In this document: positions 40,801 to 55,907 of the stretch, in pieces
Position numbering within the stretch: the first letter of the stretch is position 1
Layout of the letters: the number at the start of each line of letters is the position of its first letter
Origin: Antitrichia curtipendula
Lineage: Eukaryota > Streptophyta > Bryopsida > Hypnales > Leucodontaceae
DNA: 64,000 bases
NCBI GenBank assembly: GCA_951230915.1
Contig: OX579637.1
Span: 14,756,001-14,820,000, forward strand
Reading direction: 5' to 3'
Position numbers and translations under genes: made by a program
The notes under the pieces: model-generated
What the model was told of the DNA's origin: nothing
The model's database searches: none
What the model saw: the letters and a program-made list of their open reading frames with translations, nothing else

Positions 40801-41004
40801 AGTTGCAAATAGTTACCCTCAAGTACTTAAATGCGCACAAATATTAATTTGATATGTAATTGCAATTCAATCGCACGTCCATTCAAAAGAATAGAAGAAT
40901 AAGTCCAACCTGTACATTAATGGTGTCAAATATCAGATGTCATAGAATTTCATTTTGAAAGAGACTTCACACAAATCGTACAAGTTGCAAATAGTTACCC
41001 TCAA
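37844..41004. repeat. 19-monomer (3,448-bp) tandem duplication, copy 2 (right end replaced)
   Basis: Collinear with copy 1 up to about 41,004, where ACCTAAATGCCC here stands opposite ACTTAAATGCGC at 37,556. The CAATTCC monomer near 39.3 kb carries AAATCATAC, whereas copy 1 has AAATCGTAC there. That allele is inherited by the next duplication at about 41.52 kb, which orders the events. Confidence 0.85.
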
Positions 41005-43181
41005 GTACCTAAATGCCCACAAATATTAATCTGATATGTAATTGCAATCCAATCGCACGTCCATTCAAAAGAATATAGAATAAGTCCAACCTGTACATTA
41101 ATGGTGTCAAACATCAAATGTCATAGAATTTCATTTTGAAAGAGACTTCACACAAATCGTACAAGTTGCAAATAGTTACCCTCAAGTACTTAAATGCCCA
41201 CAAATACTAATTTGATATGTAATTGCAATCCAATCGCACGTTCATTCAAAAGATTATAGAATAAGTCCAACCTGTACATTAATGGTGTCAAACATCAAAT
41301 GTCATAGAATTTCATTTTGAAGGAAACTTCACACAAATCATACAAGTTGCAAATAGTTACCCTCAAGTACTTAAATGCGCAGAAATATTAATTTGATATG
41401 TAATTGCAATCCAATCGCACGTCAATTCCAAAAAATAGAGAATAAGGTCCAATCTGTACTTTAATGGTGTCAAACATCAAATGTCATAGAATTTCATTTT
41501 GAAAGAGACTTCACACAAATCATACAAGTTGCAAATAGTTACCCTCAAGTACCTAAATGCCCACAAATATTAATCTGATATGTAATTGCAATCCAATCGC
41601 ACGTCCATTCAAAAGAATATAGAATAAGTCCAACCTGTACATTAATGGTGTCAAACATCAAATGTCATAGAATTTCATTTTGAAAGAGACTTCATACAAA
41701 TCGTACAAGTTGCAAATACTTACCCTCAAGTACCTAAATGCCCACAAATATTAATTTTATATGTAATTGCAATCCAATCGCACGTCCATTCAAAAGAATA
41801 TAGAATAAGTCCAACCTGTACATTAATGGTGTCAAACATCAAATGTCATAGAATTTCATTTTGAAAGAGACTTCACACAAATCGTACAAGTTGCAAATAG
41901 TTACCCTCAAGTACTTAAATGCCCACAAATACTAATTTGATATGTAATTGCAATCCAATCGCACGTTCATTCAAAAGATTATAGAATAAGTCCAACCTGT
42001 ACATTAATGGTGTCAAACATCAAATGTCATAGAATTTCATTTTGAAGGAAACTTCACACAAATCATACAAGTTGCAAATAGTTACCCTCAAGTACTTAAA
42101 TGCGCAGAAATATTAATTTGATATGTAATTGCAATCCAATCGCACGTCAATTCCAAAAAATAGAGAATAAGGTCCAATCTGTACTTTAATGGTGTCAAAC
42201 ATCAAATGTCATAGAATTTCATTTTGAAAGAGACTTCACACAAATCGTACAAGTTGCAAATAGTTACCCTCAAGTACCTAAATGCCCACAAATATTAATC
42301 TGATATGTAATTGCAATCCAATCGCACGTCCATTCAAAAGAATATAGAATAAGTCCAACCTGTACATTAATGGTGTCAAACATCAAATGTCATAGAATTT
42401 CATTTTGAAACAGACTTCACACAAATCGTACAAGTTGCAAATAGTTACCCTCAAGTACTTAAATGCGCACAAATATTAATTTGATATGTAATTGCAATGC
42501 AATCGCACGTCCATTCAAAAGAATAGAAGAATAAGTCCAACCTGTACATTAATGGTGTCAAATATCAGATGTCATAGAATTTCATTTTGAAAGAGACTTC
42601 ACACAAATCGTATAAGTTGCAAATAGTTACCCTCAAGTACCTAAATGCCCACAAATATTAATCTGATATGTAATTGCAATCCAATCGCACGTCCATTCAA
42701 AAGAATATAGAATAAGTCCAACCTGTACATTAATGGTGTCAAACATCAAATGTCATAGAATTTCATTTTGAAGGAAACTTCACACAAATCGTACAAGTTG
42801 CAAATAGTTACCTTCAAGTACTTAAATGCGCACAATTATTAATTTGATATGTAATTGCAATTTAATCGCACGTCCATTCAAAAGAATAGAAGAATAAGTC
42901 CAACCTGTACATTAATGGTGTCAAACATCAAATGTCATAGAATTTCATTTTGAAACAGACTTCACACAAATCGTACAAGTTGCAAATAGTTACCCTCAAG
43001 TACTTAAATGCGCACAAATATTAATTTGATATGTAATTGCAATTCAATCGCACGTCCATTCAAAAGAATAGAAGAATAAGTCCAACCTGTACATTAATGG
43101 TGTCAAATATCAGATGTCATAGAATTTCATTTTGAAAGAGACTTCACACAAATCGTACAAGTTGCAAATAGTTACCCTCAA
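38828..43181. repeat. 12-monomer (2,177-bp) tandem duplication, two copies
   Basis: 38,828-41,004 is repeated at 41,005-43,181: GTTCATTC at 39,063 and 41,240, and 39,788 and 41,965; AATGCAATCG at 40,319 and 42,496; CACAATTATT at 40,654 and 42,831. The shared AAATCATAC change in the CAATTCC monomer (about 39.34 and 41.52 kb) shows this duplication came after the 3,448-bp one. The junction lies somewhere in 40,827-41,004. Confidence 0.86.
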
Positions 43182-44631
43182 GTACTTAAATGCGCACAAA
43201 TATTAATTTGATATGTAATTGCAATTCAATCGCACGTCCATTCAAAAGAATAGAAGAATAAGTCCAACCTGTACATTAATGGTGTCAAATATCAGATGTC
43301 ATAGAATTTCATTTTGAAAGAGACTTCACACAAATCGTACAAGTTGCAAATAGTTACCCTCAAGTACCTAAATGCCCACAAATATTAATCTGATATGTAA
43401 TTGCAATCCAATCGCACGTCCATTCAAAAGAATATAGAATAAGTCCAACCTGTACATTAATGGTCTCAAACATCAAATGTCATAGAATTTCATTTTGAAA
43501 CAGACTTCACACAAATCGTACAAGTTGCAAATAGTTACCCTCAAGTACTTAAATGCGCACAAATATTAATTTGATATGTAATTGCAATTCAATCGCACGT
43601 CCATTCAAGAGAATAGAAGAATAAGTCCAACCTGTACATTAATGGTGTCAAATATCAAATGTCATAGAATTTCATTTTGAAAGAGACTTCACACAAATCG
43701 TACAAGTTGCAAATAGTTACCCTCAAGTACTTAAATGCGCACAAATATTAATTTGATATGTAATTGCAATCCAATCGCACGTCCATTCAAAAGAATATAG
43801 AATAAGTCCAACCTGTACATTAATGGTGTCAAACATCAAATGTCATAGAATTTCATTTTGAAAGAGACTTCACACAAATTGTACAAGTTGCAAATAGTTA
43901 CCCTCAAGTACTTAAATGCGCAGAAATACTAATTTGATATGTAATTGCAATCCAATCGCACGTCCATTCAAAAGAATAGAAGAATAAGTCCAACCTGTAC
44001 ATTAATGGTGTCAAACATCAAATGTCATAGAATTTCATTTTGAAAGAGACTTCACACAAATCGTACAAGTTGCAAATAGTTACCCTCAAGTACCTAAATG
44101 CTCACAAATACTAATTTGATATGTAATTGCAATCCAATCGCACGTCCATTCAAAAGAATATAGAATAAGTCCAACCTGTACATTAATGGTGTCAAACATC
44201 AAATGTCATAGAATTTCATTTTGAAAGAGACTTCATACAAATCGTACAAGTTGCAAATAGTTACCCTCAAGTATTTAAATGCCCACAAATACTAATTTGA
44301 TATGTAATTGCAATCCAATCGCACGTCCATTCAAAAGAATATAGACTAAGTCCAAACTGTACATTAATGGTGTCAAACATCAAATGTCATAGAATTTCAT
44401 TTTGAAAGAGACTTCACACAAATCGTACATGTTGCAAATAGTTACCCTCAAGTACCTAAATGCCCACAAATATTAATCTGATATGTAATTGCAATCCAAT
44501 CGCACGTCCATTCAAAAGAATATAGAATAAGTCCAACCTGTACATTAATGGTGTCAAACATCAAATGTCATAGAATTTCATTTTGAAAGAGACTTCACAC
44601 AAATCGTACAAGTTGCAAATAGTTACCCTCA
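43182..44631. repeat. Satellite segment related to 33.4-34.6 kb
   Basis: This stretch shares rare alleles with the 33.4-34.6 kb region. ATTCAAGAGAATAG lies at 33,62x and 43,60x (offset 9,979, 55 monomers). AAATTGTAC and the later GCTCAC and ATAGACTAAG monomers match at about 9,797-9,798 (54 monomers). One monomer was thus gained or lost between the two matched markers. No gene is present. Confidence 0.7.
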
Positions 44632-46789
44632 AGTACTTAAATGCGCACAAATATTAATTTGATATGTAATTGCAATTCAATCGCACGTCCATTCAAAAGA
44701 ATAGAAGAATAAGTCCAACCTGTACATTAATGGTGTCAAATATCAGATGTCATAGAATTTCATTTTGAAAGAGACTTCACACAAATCGTACAAGTTGCAA
44801 ATAGTTACCCTCAAGTACCTAAATGCCCACAAATATTAATCTGATATGTAATTGCAATCCAATCGCACGTCCATTCAAAAGAATATAGAATAAGTCCAAC
44901 CTGTACATTAATGGTGTCAAACATCAAATGTCATAGAATTTCATTTTGAAGGAAACTTCACACAAATCGTACAAGTTGCAAATAGTTACCTTCAAGTACT
45001 TAAATGCGCACAAATATTAATTTGATATGTAATTGCAATTCAATCGCACGTCCATTCAAAAGAATAGAAGAATAAGTCCAACCTGTACATTAATGGTGTC
45101 AAATATCAAATGTCATAGAATTTCATTTTGAAAGAGACTTCACACAAATCGTACAAGTTGCAAATAGTTACCCTCAAGTACTTAAATGCGCACAAATATT
45201 AATTTGATATGTAATTGCAATCCAATCGCACGTCCATTCAAAAGAATATAGAATAAGGTCCAACCTGTACTTTAATGGTGTCAAACATCAAATGTCATAG
45301 AATTTCATTTTGAAAGAGACTTCATACAAATCGTACAAGTTGCAAATACTTACCCTCAAGTACCTAAATGCGCAGAAATATTAATTTGATATGTAATTGC
45401 AATCCAATCGCACGTCCATTCAAAAGAATATAGAATAAGTCCAACCTGTACATTAATGGTGTCAAACATCAAATGTCATAGAATTTCATTTTGAAAGAGA
45501 CTTCACACAAATCGTACAAGTTGCAAATAGTTACCCTCAAGTACTTAAATGCCCACAAATACTAATTTGATATGTAATTGCAATCCAATCGCACGTTCAT
45601 TCAAAAGATTATAGAATAAGTCCAACCTGTACATTAATGGTGTCAAACATCAAATGTCATAGAATTTCATTTTGAAGGAAACTTCACACAAATCATACAA
45701 GTTGCAAATAGTTACCCTCAAGTACTTAAATGCGCAGAAATATTAATTTGATATGTAATTGCAATCCAATCGCACGTCAATTCCAAAAAATAGAGAATAA
45801 GGTCCAATCTGTACTTTAATGGTGTCAAACATCAAATGTCATAGAATTTCATTTTGAAAGAGACTTCACACAAATCGTACAAGTTGCAAATAGTTACCCT
45901 CAAGTACCTAAATGCCCACAAATATTAATCTGATATGTAATTGCAATCCAATCGCACGTCCATTCAAAAGAATATAGAATAAGTCCAACCTGTACATTAA
46001 TGGTGTCAAACATCAAATGTCATAGAATTTCATTTTGAAAGAGACTTCATACAAATCGTACAAGTTGCAAATACTTACCCTCAAGTACCTAAATGCCCAC
46101 AAATATTAATTTTATATGTAATTGCAATCCAATCGCACGTCCATTCAAAAGAATATAGAATAAGTCCAACCTGTACATTAATGGTGTCAAACATCAAATG
46201 TCATAGAATTTCATTTTGAAAGAGACTTCACACAAATCGTACAAGTTGCAAATAGTTACCCTCAAGTACTTGAATGCCCACAAATACTAATTTGATATGT
46301 AATTGCAATCCAATCGCACGTTCATTCAAAAGATTATAGAATAAGTCCAACCTGTACATTAATGGTGTCAAACATCAAATGTCATAGAATTTCATTTTGA
46401 AGGAAACTTCACACAAATCATACAAGTTGCAAATAGTTACCCTCAAGTACTTAAATGCGCAGAAATATTAATTTGATATGTAATTGCAATCCAATCGCAC
46501 GTCAATTCCAAAAAATAGAGAATAAGGTCCAATCTGTACTTTAATGGTGTCAAACATCAAATGTCATAGAATTTCATTTTGAAAGAGACTTCACACAAAT
46601 CGTACAAGTTGCAAATAGTTACCCTCAAGTACCTAAATGCCCACAAATATTAATCTGATATGTAATTGCAATCCAATCGCACGTCCATTCAAAAGAATAT
46701 AGAATAAGTCCAACCTGTACATTAATGGTGTCAAACATCAAATGTCATAGAATTTCATTTTGAAACAGACTTCACACAAATCGTACAAG

Positions 46790-49700
46790 TTGCAAATAGT
46801 TACCCTCAAGTACTTAAATGCGCACAAATATTAATTTGATATGTAATTGCAATGCAATCGCACGTCCATTCAAAAGAATAGAAGAATAAGTCCAACCTGT
46901 ACATTAATGGTGTCAAATATCAGATGTCATAGAATTTCATTTTGAAAGAGACTTCACACAAATCGTATAAGTTGCAAATAGTTACCCTCAAGTACCTAAA
47001 TGCCCACAAATATTAATCTGATATGTAATTGCAATCCAATCGCACGTCCATTCAAAAGAATATAGAATAAGTCCAACCTGTACATTAATGGTGTCAAACA
47101 TCAAATGTCATAGAATTTCATTTTGAAGGAAACTTCACACAAATCGTACAAGTTGCAAATAGTTACCTTCAAGTACTTAAATGCGCACAATTATTAATTT
47201 GATATGTAATTGCAATTTAATCGCACGTCCATTCAAAAGAATAGAAGAATAAGTCCAACCTGTACATTAATGGTGTCAAATATCAAATGTCATAGAATTT
47301 CATTTTGAAAGAGACTTCACACAAATCGTACAAGTTGCAAATAGTTACCCTCAAGTACTTAAATGCGCACAAATATTAATTTGATATGTAATTGCAATCC
47401 AATCGCACGTCCATTCAAAAGAATATAGAATAAGTCCAACCTGTACATTAATGGTGTCAAACATCAAATGTCATAGAATTTCATTTTGAAAGAGACTTCA
47501 CACAAATCGTACAAGTTGCAAATAGTTACCCTCAAGTACTTAAATGCGCAGAAATACTAATTTGATATGTAATTGCAATCCAATCGCACGTCCATTCAAA
47601 AGAATAGAGAATAAGTCCAACCTGTACATTAATGGTGTCAAACATCAAATGTCATAGAATTTCATTTTGAAAGAGACTTCACACAAATCGTACAAGTTGC
47701 AAATAGTTACCCTCAAGTACCAAAATGCTCACAAATATTAATTTTATATGTAATTGCAATCCAATCGCACGTCCATTCAAAAGAATATAGAATAAGTCCA
47801 ACCTGTACATTAATGGTCTCAAACATCAAATGTCATAGAATTTCATTTTGAAAGAGACTTCATACAAATCGTACAAGTTGCAAATAGTTACCGTCAAGTA
47901 CTTAAATGCCCACAAATACTAATTTGATATGTAATTGCAATCCAATCGCACGTCCATTCAAAAGAATATAGAATAAGTCCAACCTGTACATTAATGGTGT
48001 CAAACATCAAATGTCATAGAATTTCATTTTGAAAGAGACTTCACACAAATCGTACATGTTGCAAATAGTTACCCTCAAGTACCTAAATGCCCACAAATAT
48101 TAATCTGATATGTAATTGCAATCCAATCGCACGTCCATTCAAAAGAATATAGAATAAGTCCAACCTGTACATTAATGGTCTCAAACATCAAATGTCATAG
48201 AATTTCATTTTGAAAGAGACTTCATACAAATCGTACAAGTTGCAAATAGTTACCGTCAAGTACTTAAATGCCCACAAATACTAATTTGATATGTAATTGC
48301 AATCCAATCGCACGTCCATTCAAAAGAATATAGAATAAGTCCAACCTGTACATTAATGGTGTCAAACATCAAATGTCATAGAATTTCATTTTGAAAGAGA
48401 CTTCACACAAATCGTACATGTTGCAAATAGTTACCCTCAAGTACCTAAATGCCCACAAATATTAATCTGATATGTAATTGCAATCCAATCGCACGTCCAT
48501 TCAAAAGAATATAGAATAAGTCCAACCTGTACATTAATGGTCTCAAACATCAAATGTCATAGAATTTCATTTTGAAAGAGACTTCATACAAATCGTACAA
48601 GTTGCAAATAGTTACCCTCAAGTACTTAAATGCGCACAAATATTAATTTGATATGTAATTGCAATGCAATCGCACGTCCATTCAAAAGAATAGAAGAATA
48701 AGTCCAACCTGTACATTAATGGTGTCAAATATCAGATGTCATAGAATTTCATTTTGAAAGAGACTTCACACAAATCGTATAAGTTGCAAATAGTTACCCT
48801 CAAGTACCTAAATGCCCACAAATATTAATCTGATATGTAATTGCAATCCAATCGCACGTCCATTCAAAAGAATATAGAATAAGTCCAACCTGTACATTAA
48901 TGGTGTCAAACATCAAATGTCATAGAATTTCATTTTGAAGGAAACTTCACACAAATCGTACAAGTTGCAAATAGTTACCTTCAAGTACTTAAATGCGCAC
49001 AATTATTAATTTGATATGTAATTGCAATTTAATCGCACGTCCATTCAAAAGAATAGAAGAATAAGTCCAACCTGTACATTAATGGTGTCAAATATCAAAT
49101 GTCATAGAATTTCATTTTGAAAGAGACTTCACACAAATCGTACAAGTTGCAAATAGTTACCCTCAAGTACTTAAATGCGCACAAATATTAATTTGATATG
49201 TAATTGCAATCCAATCGCACGTCCATTCAAAAGAATATAGAATAAGTCCAACCTGTACATTAATGGTGTCAAACATCAAATGTCATAGAATTTCATTTTG
49301 AAAGAGACTTCACACAAATCGTACAAGTTGCAAATAGTTACCCTCAAGTACTTAAATGCGCAGAAATACTAATTTGATATGTAATTGCAATCCAATCGCA
49401 CGTCCATTCAAAAGAATAGAGAATAAGTCCAACCTGTACATTAATGGTGTCAAACATCAAATGTCATAGAATTTCATTTTGAAAGAGACTTCACACAAAT
49501 CGTACAAGTTGCAAATAGTTACCCTCAAGTACCAAAATGCTCACAAATATTAATTTTATATGTAATTGCAATCCAATCGCACGTCCATTCAAAAGAATAT
49601 AGAATAAGTCCAACCTGTACATTAATGGTCTCAAACATCAAATGTCATAGAATTTCATTTTGAAAGAGACTTCATACAAATCGTACAAGTTGCAAATAGT

Positions 49701-50200
49701 TACCGTCAAGTACTTAAATGCCCACAAATACTAATTTGATATGTAATTGCAATCCAATCGCACGTCCATTCAAAAGAATATAGAATAAGTCCAACCTGTA
49801 CATTAATGGTGTCAAACATCAAATGTCATAGAATTTCATTTTGAAAGAGACTTCACACAAATCGTACATGTTGCAAATAGTTACCCTCAAGTACCTAAAT
49901 GCCCACAAATATTAATCTGATATGTAATTGCAATCCAATCGCACGTCCATTCAAAAGAATATAGAATAAGTCCAACCTGTACATTAATGGTCTCAAACAT
50001 CAAATGTCATAGAATTTCATTTTGAAAGAGACTTCATACAAATCGTACAAGTTGCAAATAGTTACCGTCAAGTACTTAAATGCCCACAAATACTAATTTG
50101 ATATGTAATTGCAATGCAATCGCACGTCCATTCAAAAGAATATAGAATAAGTGCAACCTGTACATTAATGGTGTCAAACATCAAATGTCATAGAATTTCA
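46790..50200. repeat. 10-monomer (1,812-bp) tandem duplication inside S1
   Basis: AATGCAATCG at 46,851 and 48,663, CACAATTATT at 47,186 and 48,998 and CCAAAATGCTC at 47,721 and 49,533 keep an offset of 1,812. The match runs from about 46.79/48.60 to 48.39/50.20 kb, with two substitutions in the monomer near 50.11-50.15 kb (GCAATGC and AAGTGCAACC). S2 and S3 contain only one copy, so this is either a gain in S1 or a loss before S2. Confidence 0.85.
47815..48900. repeat. 2-monomer (362-bp) alternation
   Basis: GGTCTCAAAC with CATAC and CCGTC alternates with GGTGTCAAAC carrying CGTACATGTTGC and CCTAAATG. GGTCTC occurs at 47,815, 48,177 and 48,539, an exact 362-bp spacing. This is the clearest dimeric organisation seen; the third copy joins the following 10-monomer duplication. 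Confidence 0.82.
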
Positions 50201-53200
50201 TTTTGAAAGAGACTTCATACAAATCGTACAAGTTGCAAATAGTTACCCTCAAGTACTTAAATGCCCACAAATACTAATTTGATATGTAATTGCAATCCAA
50301 TCGCACGTCCATTCAAAAGAATATAGAATAAGTCCAACCTGTACATTAATGGTGTCAAACATCAAATGTCATAGAATTTCATTTTGAAAGAGACTTCACA
50401 CAAATCGTACAAGTTGCAAATAGTTACCCTCAAGTACTTAAATGCGCAGAAATACTAATTTGATATGTAATTGCAATCCAATCGCACGTCCATTCAAAAG
50501 AATATAGAATAAGTCCAACCTGTACATTAATGGTGTCAAACATCAAATGTCATAGAATTTCATTTTGAAAGAGACTTCACACAAATCGTACAAGTTGCAA
50601 ATAGTTACCCTCAAGTACTTAAATGCGCAGAAATACTAATTTGATATGTAATTGCAATCCAATCGCACGTCCATTCAAAAGAATAGAGAATAAGTCCAAC
50701 CTGTACATTAATGGTGTCAAACATCAAATGTCATAGAATTTCATTTTGAAAGAGACTTCACACAAATCGTACAAGTTGCAAATAGTTACCCTCAAGTACC
50801 AAAATGCTCACAAATACTAATTTGATATGTAATTGCAATCCAATCGCACGTCCATTCAAAAGAATATAGAATAAGTCCAACCTGTACTTTAATGGTGTCA
50901 AACATCAAATGTCATAGAATTTCATTTTGAAAGAGACTTCACACAAATCGTACAAGTTGCAAATAGTTACCCTCAAGTATTTAAATGCGCAGAAATACTA
51001 ATTTGATATGTAATTGCAATCCAATCGCACGTCCATTCAAAAGAATAGAGAATAAGTCCAACCTGTACATTAATGGTGTCAAACATCAAATGTCATAGAA
51101 TTTCATTTTGAAAGAGACTTCACACAAATCGTACAAGTTGCAAATAGTTACCCTCAAGTACCAAAATGCTCACAAATACTAATTTGATATGTAATTGCAA
51201 TCCAATCGCACGTCCATTCAAAAGAATATAGAATAAGTCCAACCTGTACATTAATGGTCTCAAACATCAAATGTCATAGAATTTCATTTTGAAAGAGACT
51301 TCATACAAATCGTACAAGTTGCAAATAGTTACCGTCAAGTACTTAAATGCCCACAAATACTAATTTGATATGTAATTGCAATCCAATCGCACGTCCATTC
51401 AAAAGAATATAGAATAAGTGCAACCTGTACATTAATGGTGTCAAACATCAAATGTCATAGAATTTCATTTTGAAAGAGACTTCACACAAATCGTACATGT
51501 TGCAAATAGTTACCCTCAAGTACCTAAATGCCCACAAATATTAATCTGATATGTAATTGCAATCCAATCGCACGTCCATTCAAAAGAATATAGAATAAGT
51601 CCAACCTGTACATTAATGGTCTCAAACATCAAATGTCATAGAATTTCATTTTGAAAGAGACTTCATACAAATCGTACAAGTTGCAAATAGTTACCGTCAA
51701 GTACTTAAATGCCCACAAATACTAATTTGATATGTAATTGCAATCCAATCGCACGTCCATTCAAAAGAATATAGAATAAGTCCAACCTGTACATTAATGG
51801 TCTCAAACATCAAATGTCATAGAATTTCATTTTGAAAGAGACTTCATACAAATCGTACAAGTTGCAAATAGTTACCGTCAAGTACTTAAATGCCCACAAA
51901 TACTAATTTGATATGTAATTGCAATCCAATCGCACGTCCATTCAAAAGAATATAGAATAAGTCCAACCTGTACATTAATGGTGTCAAACATCAAATGTCA
52001 TAGAATTTCATTTTGAAAGAGACTTCACACAAATCGTACATGTTGCAAATAGTTACCCTCAAGTACCTAAATGCCCACAAATATTAATCTGATATGTAAT
52101 TGCAATCCAATCGCACGTCCATTCAAAAGAATATAGAATAAGTCCAACCTGTACATTAATGGTGTCAAACATCAAATGTCATAGAATTTCATTTTGAAAC
52201 AGACTTCACACAAATCGTACAAGTTGCAAATAGTTACCCTCAAGTACTTAAATGCGCACAAATATTAATTTGATATGTAATTGCAATTCAATCGCACGTC
52301 CATTCAAAAGAATAGAAGAATAAGTCCAACCTGTACATTAATGGTGTCAAACATCAAATGTCATAGAATTTCATTTTGAAAGAGACTTCATACAAATCGT
52401 ACAAGTTGCAAATAGTTACCCTCAAGTATTTAAATGCCCACAAATACTAATTTGATATGTAATTGCAATCCAATCGCACGTCCATTCAAAAGAATATAGA
52501 ATAAGTCCAATCTGTACATTAATGGTGTCAAACATCAAATGTCATAGAATTTCATTTTGAAAGAGACTTCATACAAATCGTACAAGTTGCAAATAGTTAC
52601 CCTCAAGTACCTAAATGCCCACAAATATTAATTTGATATGTAATTGCAATTCAATCGCACGTCCATTCAAAAGAATAGAAGAATAAGTCCAACCTGTACA
52701 TTAATGGTGTCAAATATCAGATGTCATAGAATTTCATTTTGAAAGAGACTTCACACAAATCGTACAAGTTGCAAATAGTTACCCTCAAGTACTTAAATGC
52801 GCACAAATATTAATTTGATATGTAATTGCAATCCAATCGCACGTCCATTCAAAAGATTATAGAATAAGTCCAACCTGTACATTAATGGTGTCAAACATCA
52901 AATGTCATAGAATTTCATTTTGAAGGAAACTTCACACAAATCGTACAAGTTGCAAATAGTTACCTTCAAGTACTTAAATGCGCACAAATATTAATTTGAT
53001 ATGTAATTGCAATTCAATCGCACGTCCATTCAAAAGAATAGAAGAATAAGTCCAACCTGTACATTAATGGTGTCAAATATCAAATGTCATAGAATTTCAT
53101 TTTGAAAGAGACTTCACACAAATCGTACAAGTTGCAAATAGTTACCCTCAAGTACTTAAATGCGCACAAATATTAATTTGATATGTAATTGCAATCCAAT

Positions 53201-55907
53201 CGCACGTCCATTCAAAAGAATATAGAATAAGTCCAACCTGTACATTAATGGTGTCAAACATCAAATGTCATAGAATTTCATTTTGAAGGAAACTTCACAC
53301 AAATCGTACAAGTTGCAAATAGTTACCTTCAAGTACTTAAATGCGCACAAATATTAATTTGATATGTAATTGCAATTCAATCGCATGTCCATTCAAAAGA
53401 ATAGAAGAATAAGTCCAACCTGTACATTAATGGTGTCAAATATCAGATGTCATAGAATTTCATTTTGAAAGAGACTTCACACAAATCGTACAAGTTGCAA
53501 ATAGTTACCCTCAAGTACCTAAATGCCCACAAATATTAATCTGATATGTAATTGCAATCCAATCGCACGTCCATTCAAAAGAATATAGAATAAGTCCAAC
53601 CTGTACATTAATGGTGTCAAACATCAAATGTCATAGAATTTCATTTTGAAGGAAACTTCACACAAATCGTACAAGTTGCAAATAGTTACCTTCAAGTACT
53701 TAAATGCGCACAAATATTAATTTGATATGTAATTGCAATTCAATCGCACGTCCATTCAAAAGAATAGAAGAATAAGTCCAACCTGTACATTAATGGTGTC
53801 AAATATCAAATGTCATAGAATTTCATTTTGAAAGAGACTTCACACAAATCGTACAAGTTGCAAATAGTTACCCTCAAGTACTTAAATGCGCACAAATATT
53901 AATTTGATATGTAATTGCAATCCAATCGCACGTCCATTCAAAAGAATATAGAATAAGGTCCAACCTGTACTTTAATGGTGTCAAACATCAAATGTCATAG
54001 AATTTCATTTTGAAAGAGACTTCATACAAATCGTACAAGTTGCAAATACTTACCCTCAAGTACCTAAATGCGCAGAAATATTAATTTTATATGTAATTGC
54101 AATCCAATCGCACGTCCATTCAAAAGAATATAGAATAAGTCCAACCTGTACATTAATGGTGTCAAACATCAAATGTCATAGAATTCCATTTTGAAAGAGA
54201 CTTCACACAAATCGTACAAGTTGCAAATAGTTACCCTCAAGTACTTAAATGCCCACAAATACTAATTTGATATGTAATTGCAATCCAATCGCACGTTCAT
54301 TCAAAAGATTATAGAATAAGTCCAACCTGTACATTAATGGTGTCAAACATCAAATGTCATAGAATTTCATTTTGAAGGAAACTTCACACAAATCATACAA
54401 GTTGCAAATAGATACCCTCAAGTACTTAAATGCGCAGAAATATTAATTTGATATGTAATTGCAATCCAATCGCACGTCAATTCCAAAAAATAGAGAATAA
54501 GGTCCAATCTGTACTTTAATGGTGTCAAACATCAAATGTCATAGAATTTCATTTTGAAAGAGACTTCACACAAATCGTACAAGTTGCAAATAGTTACCCT
54601 CAAGTACCTAAATGCCCACAAATATTAATCTGATATGTAATTGCAATCCAATCGCACGTCCATTCAAAAGAATATAGAATAAGTCCAACCTGTACATTAA
54701 TGGTGTCAAACATCAAATGTCATAGAATTTCATTTTGAAAGAGACTTCATACAAATCGTACAAGTTGCAAATACTTACCCTCAAGTACCTAAATGCCCAC
54801 AAATATTAATTTTATATGTAATTGCAATCCAATCGCACGTCCATTCAAAAGAATATAGAATAAGTCCAACCTGTACATTAATGGTGTCAAACATCAAATG
54901 TCATAGAATTTCATTTTGAAAGAGACTTCACACAAATCGTACAAGTTGCAAATAGTTACCCTCAAGTACTTGAATGCCCACAAATACTAATTTGATATGT
55001 AATTGCAATCCAATCGCACGTTCATTCAAAAGATTATAGAATAAGTCCAACCTGTACATTAATGGTGTCAAACATCAAATGTCATAGAATTTCATTTTGA
55101 AGGAAACTTCACACAAATCATACAAGTTGCAAATAGTTACCCTCAAGTACTTAAATGCGCAGAAATATTAATTTGATATGTAATTGCAATCCAATCGCAC
55201 GTCAATTCCAAAAAATAGAGAATAAGGTCCAATCTGTACTTTAATGGTGTCAAACATCAAATGTCATAGAATTTCATTTTGAAAGAGACTTCACACAAAT
55301 CGTACAAGTTGCAAATAGTTACCCTCAAGTACCTAAATGCCCACAAATATTAATCTGATATGTAATTGCAATCCAATCGCACGTCCATTCAAAAGAATAT
55401 AGAATAAGTCCAACCTGTACATTAATGGTGTCAAACATCAAATGTCATAGAATTTCATTTTGAAACAGACTTCACACAAATCGTACAAGTTGCAAATAGT
55501 TACCCTCAAGTACTTAAATGCGCACAAATATTAATTTGATATGTAATTGCAATGCAATCGCACGTCCATTCAAAAGAATAGAAGAATAAGTCCAACCTGT
55601 ACATTAATGGTGTCAAATATCAGATGTCATAGAATTTCATTTTGAAAGAGACTTCACACAAATCGTATAAGTTGCAAATAGTTACCCTCAAGTACCTAAA
55701 TGCCCACAAATATTAATCTGATATGTAATTGCAATCCAATCGCACGTCCATTCAAAAGAATATAGAATAAGTCCAACCTGTACATTAATGGTGTCAAACA
55801 TCAAATGTCATAGAATTTCATTTTGAAGGAAACTTCACACAAATCGTACAAGTTGCAAATAGTTACCTTCAAGTACTTAAATGCGCACAATTATTAATTT
55901 GATATGT

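Larger units (their letters stand above)
44632..53330. repeat. Superunit S1 (48-monomer spacing to the next copy)
   Basis: 44,632-47,280 matches 53,332-55,980 at +8,700: GAATAAGGTC at 45,251 and 53,951, GTTCATTC at 45,595 and 54,295, and 46,320 and 55,020, AATGCAATCG at 46,851 and 55,551, CACAATTATT at 47,186 and 55,886. Beyond that, 48.81-53.3 kb matches 56.60-61.1 kb at +7,794, becoming +7,793 after a 1-bp linker difference near 52,31x/60,10x. The change of offset reflects a 10-monomer duplication in S1 and a 5-monomer expansion in S2. Confidence 0.85.
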
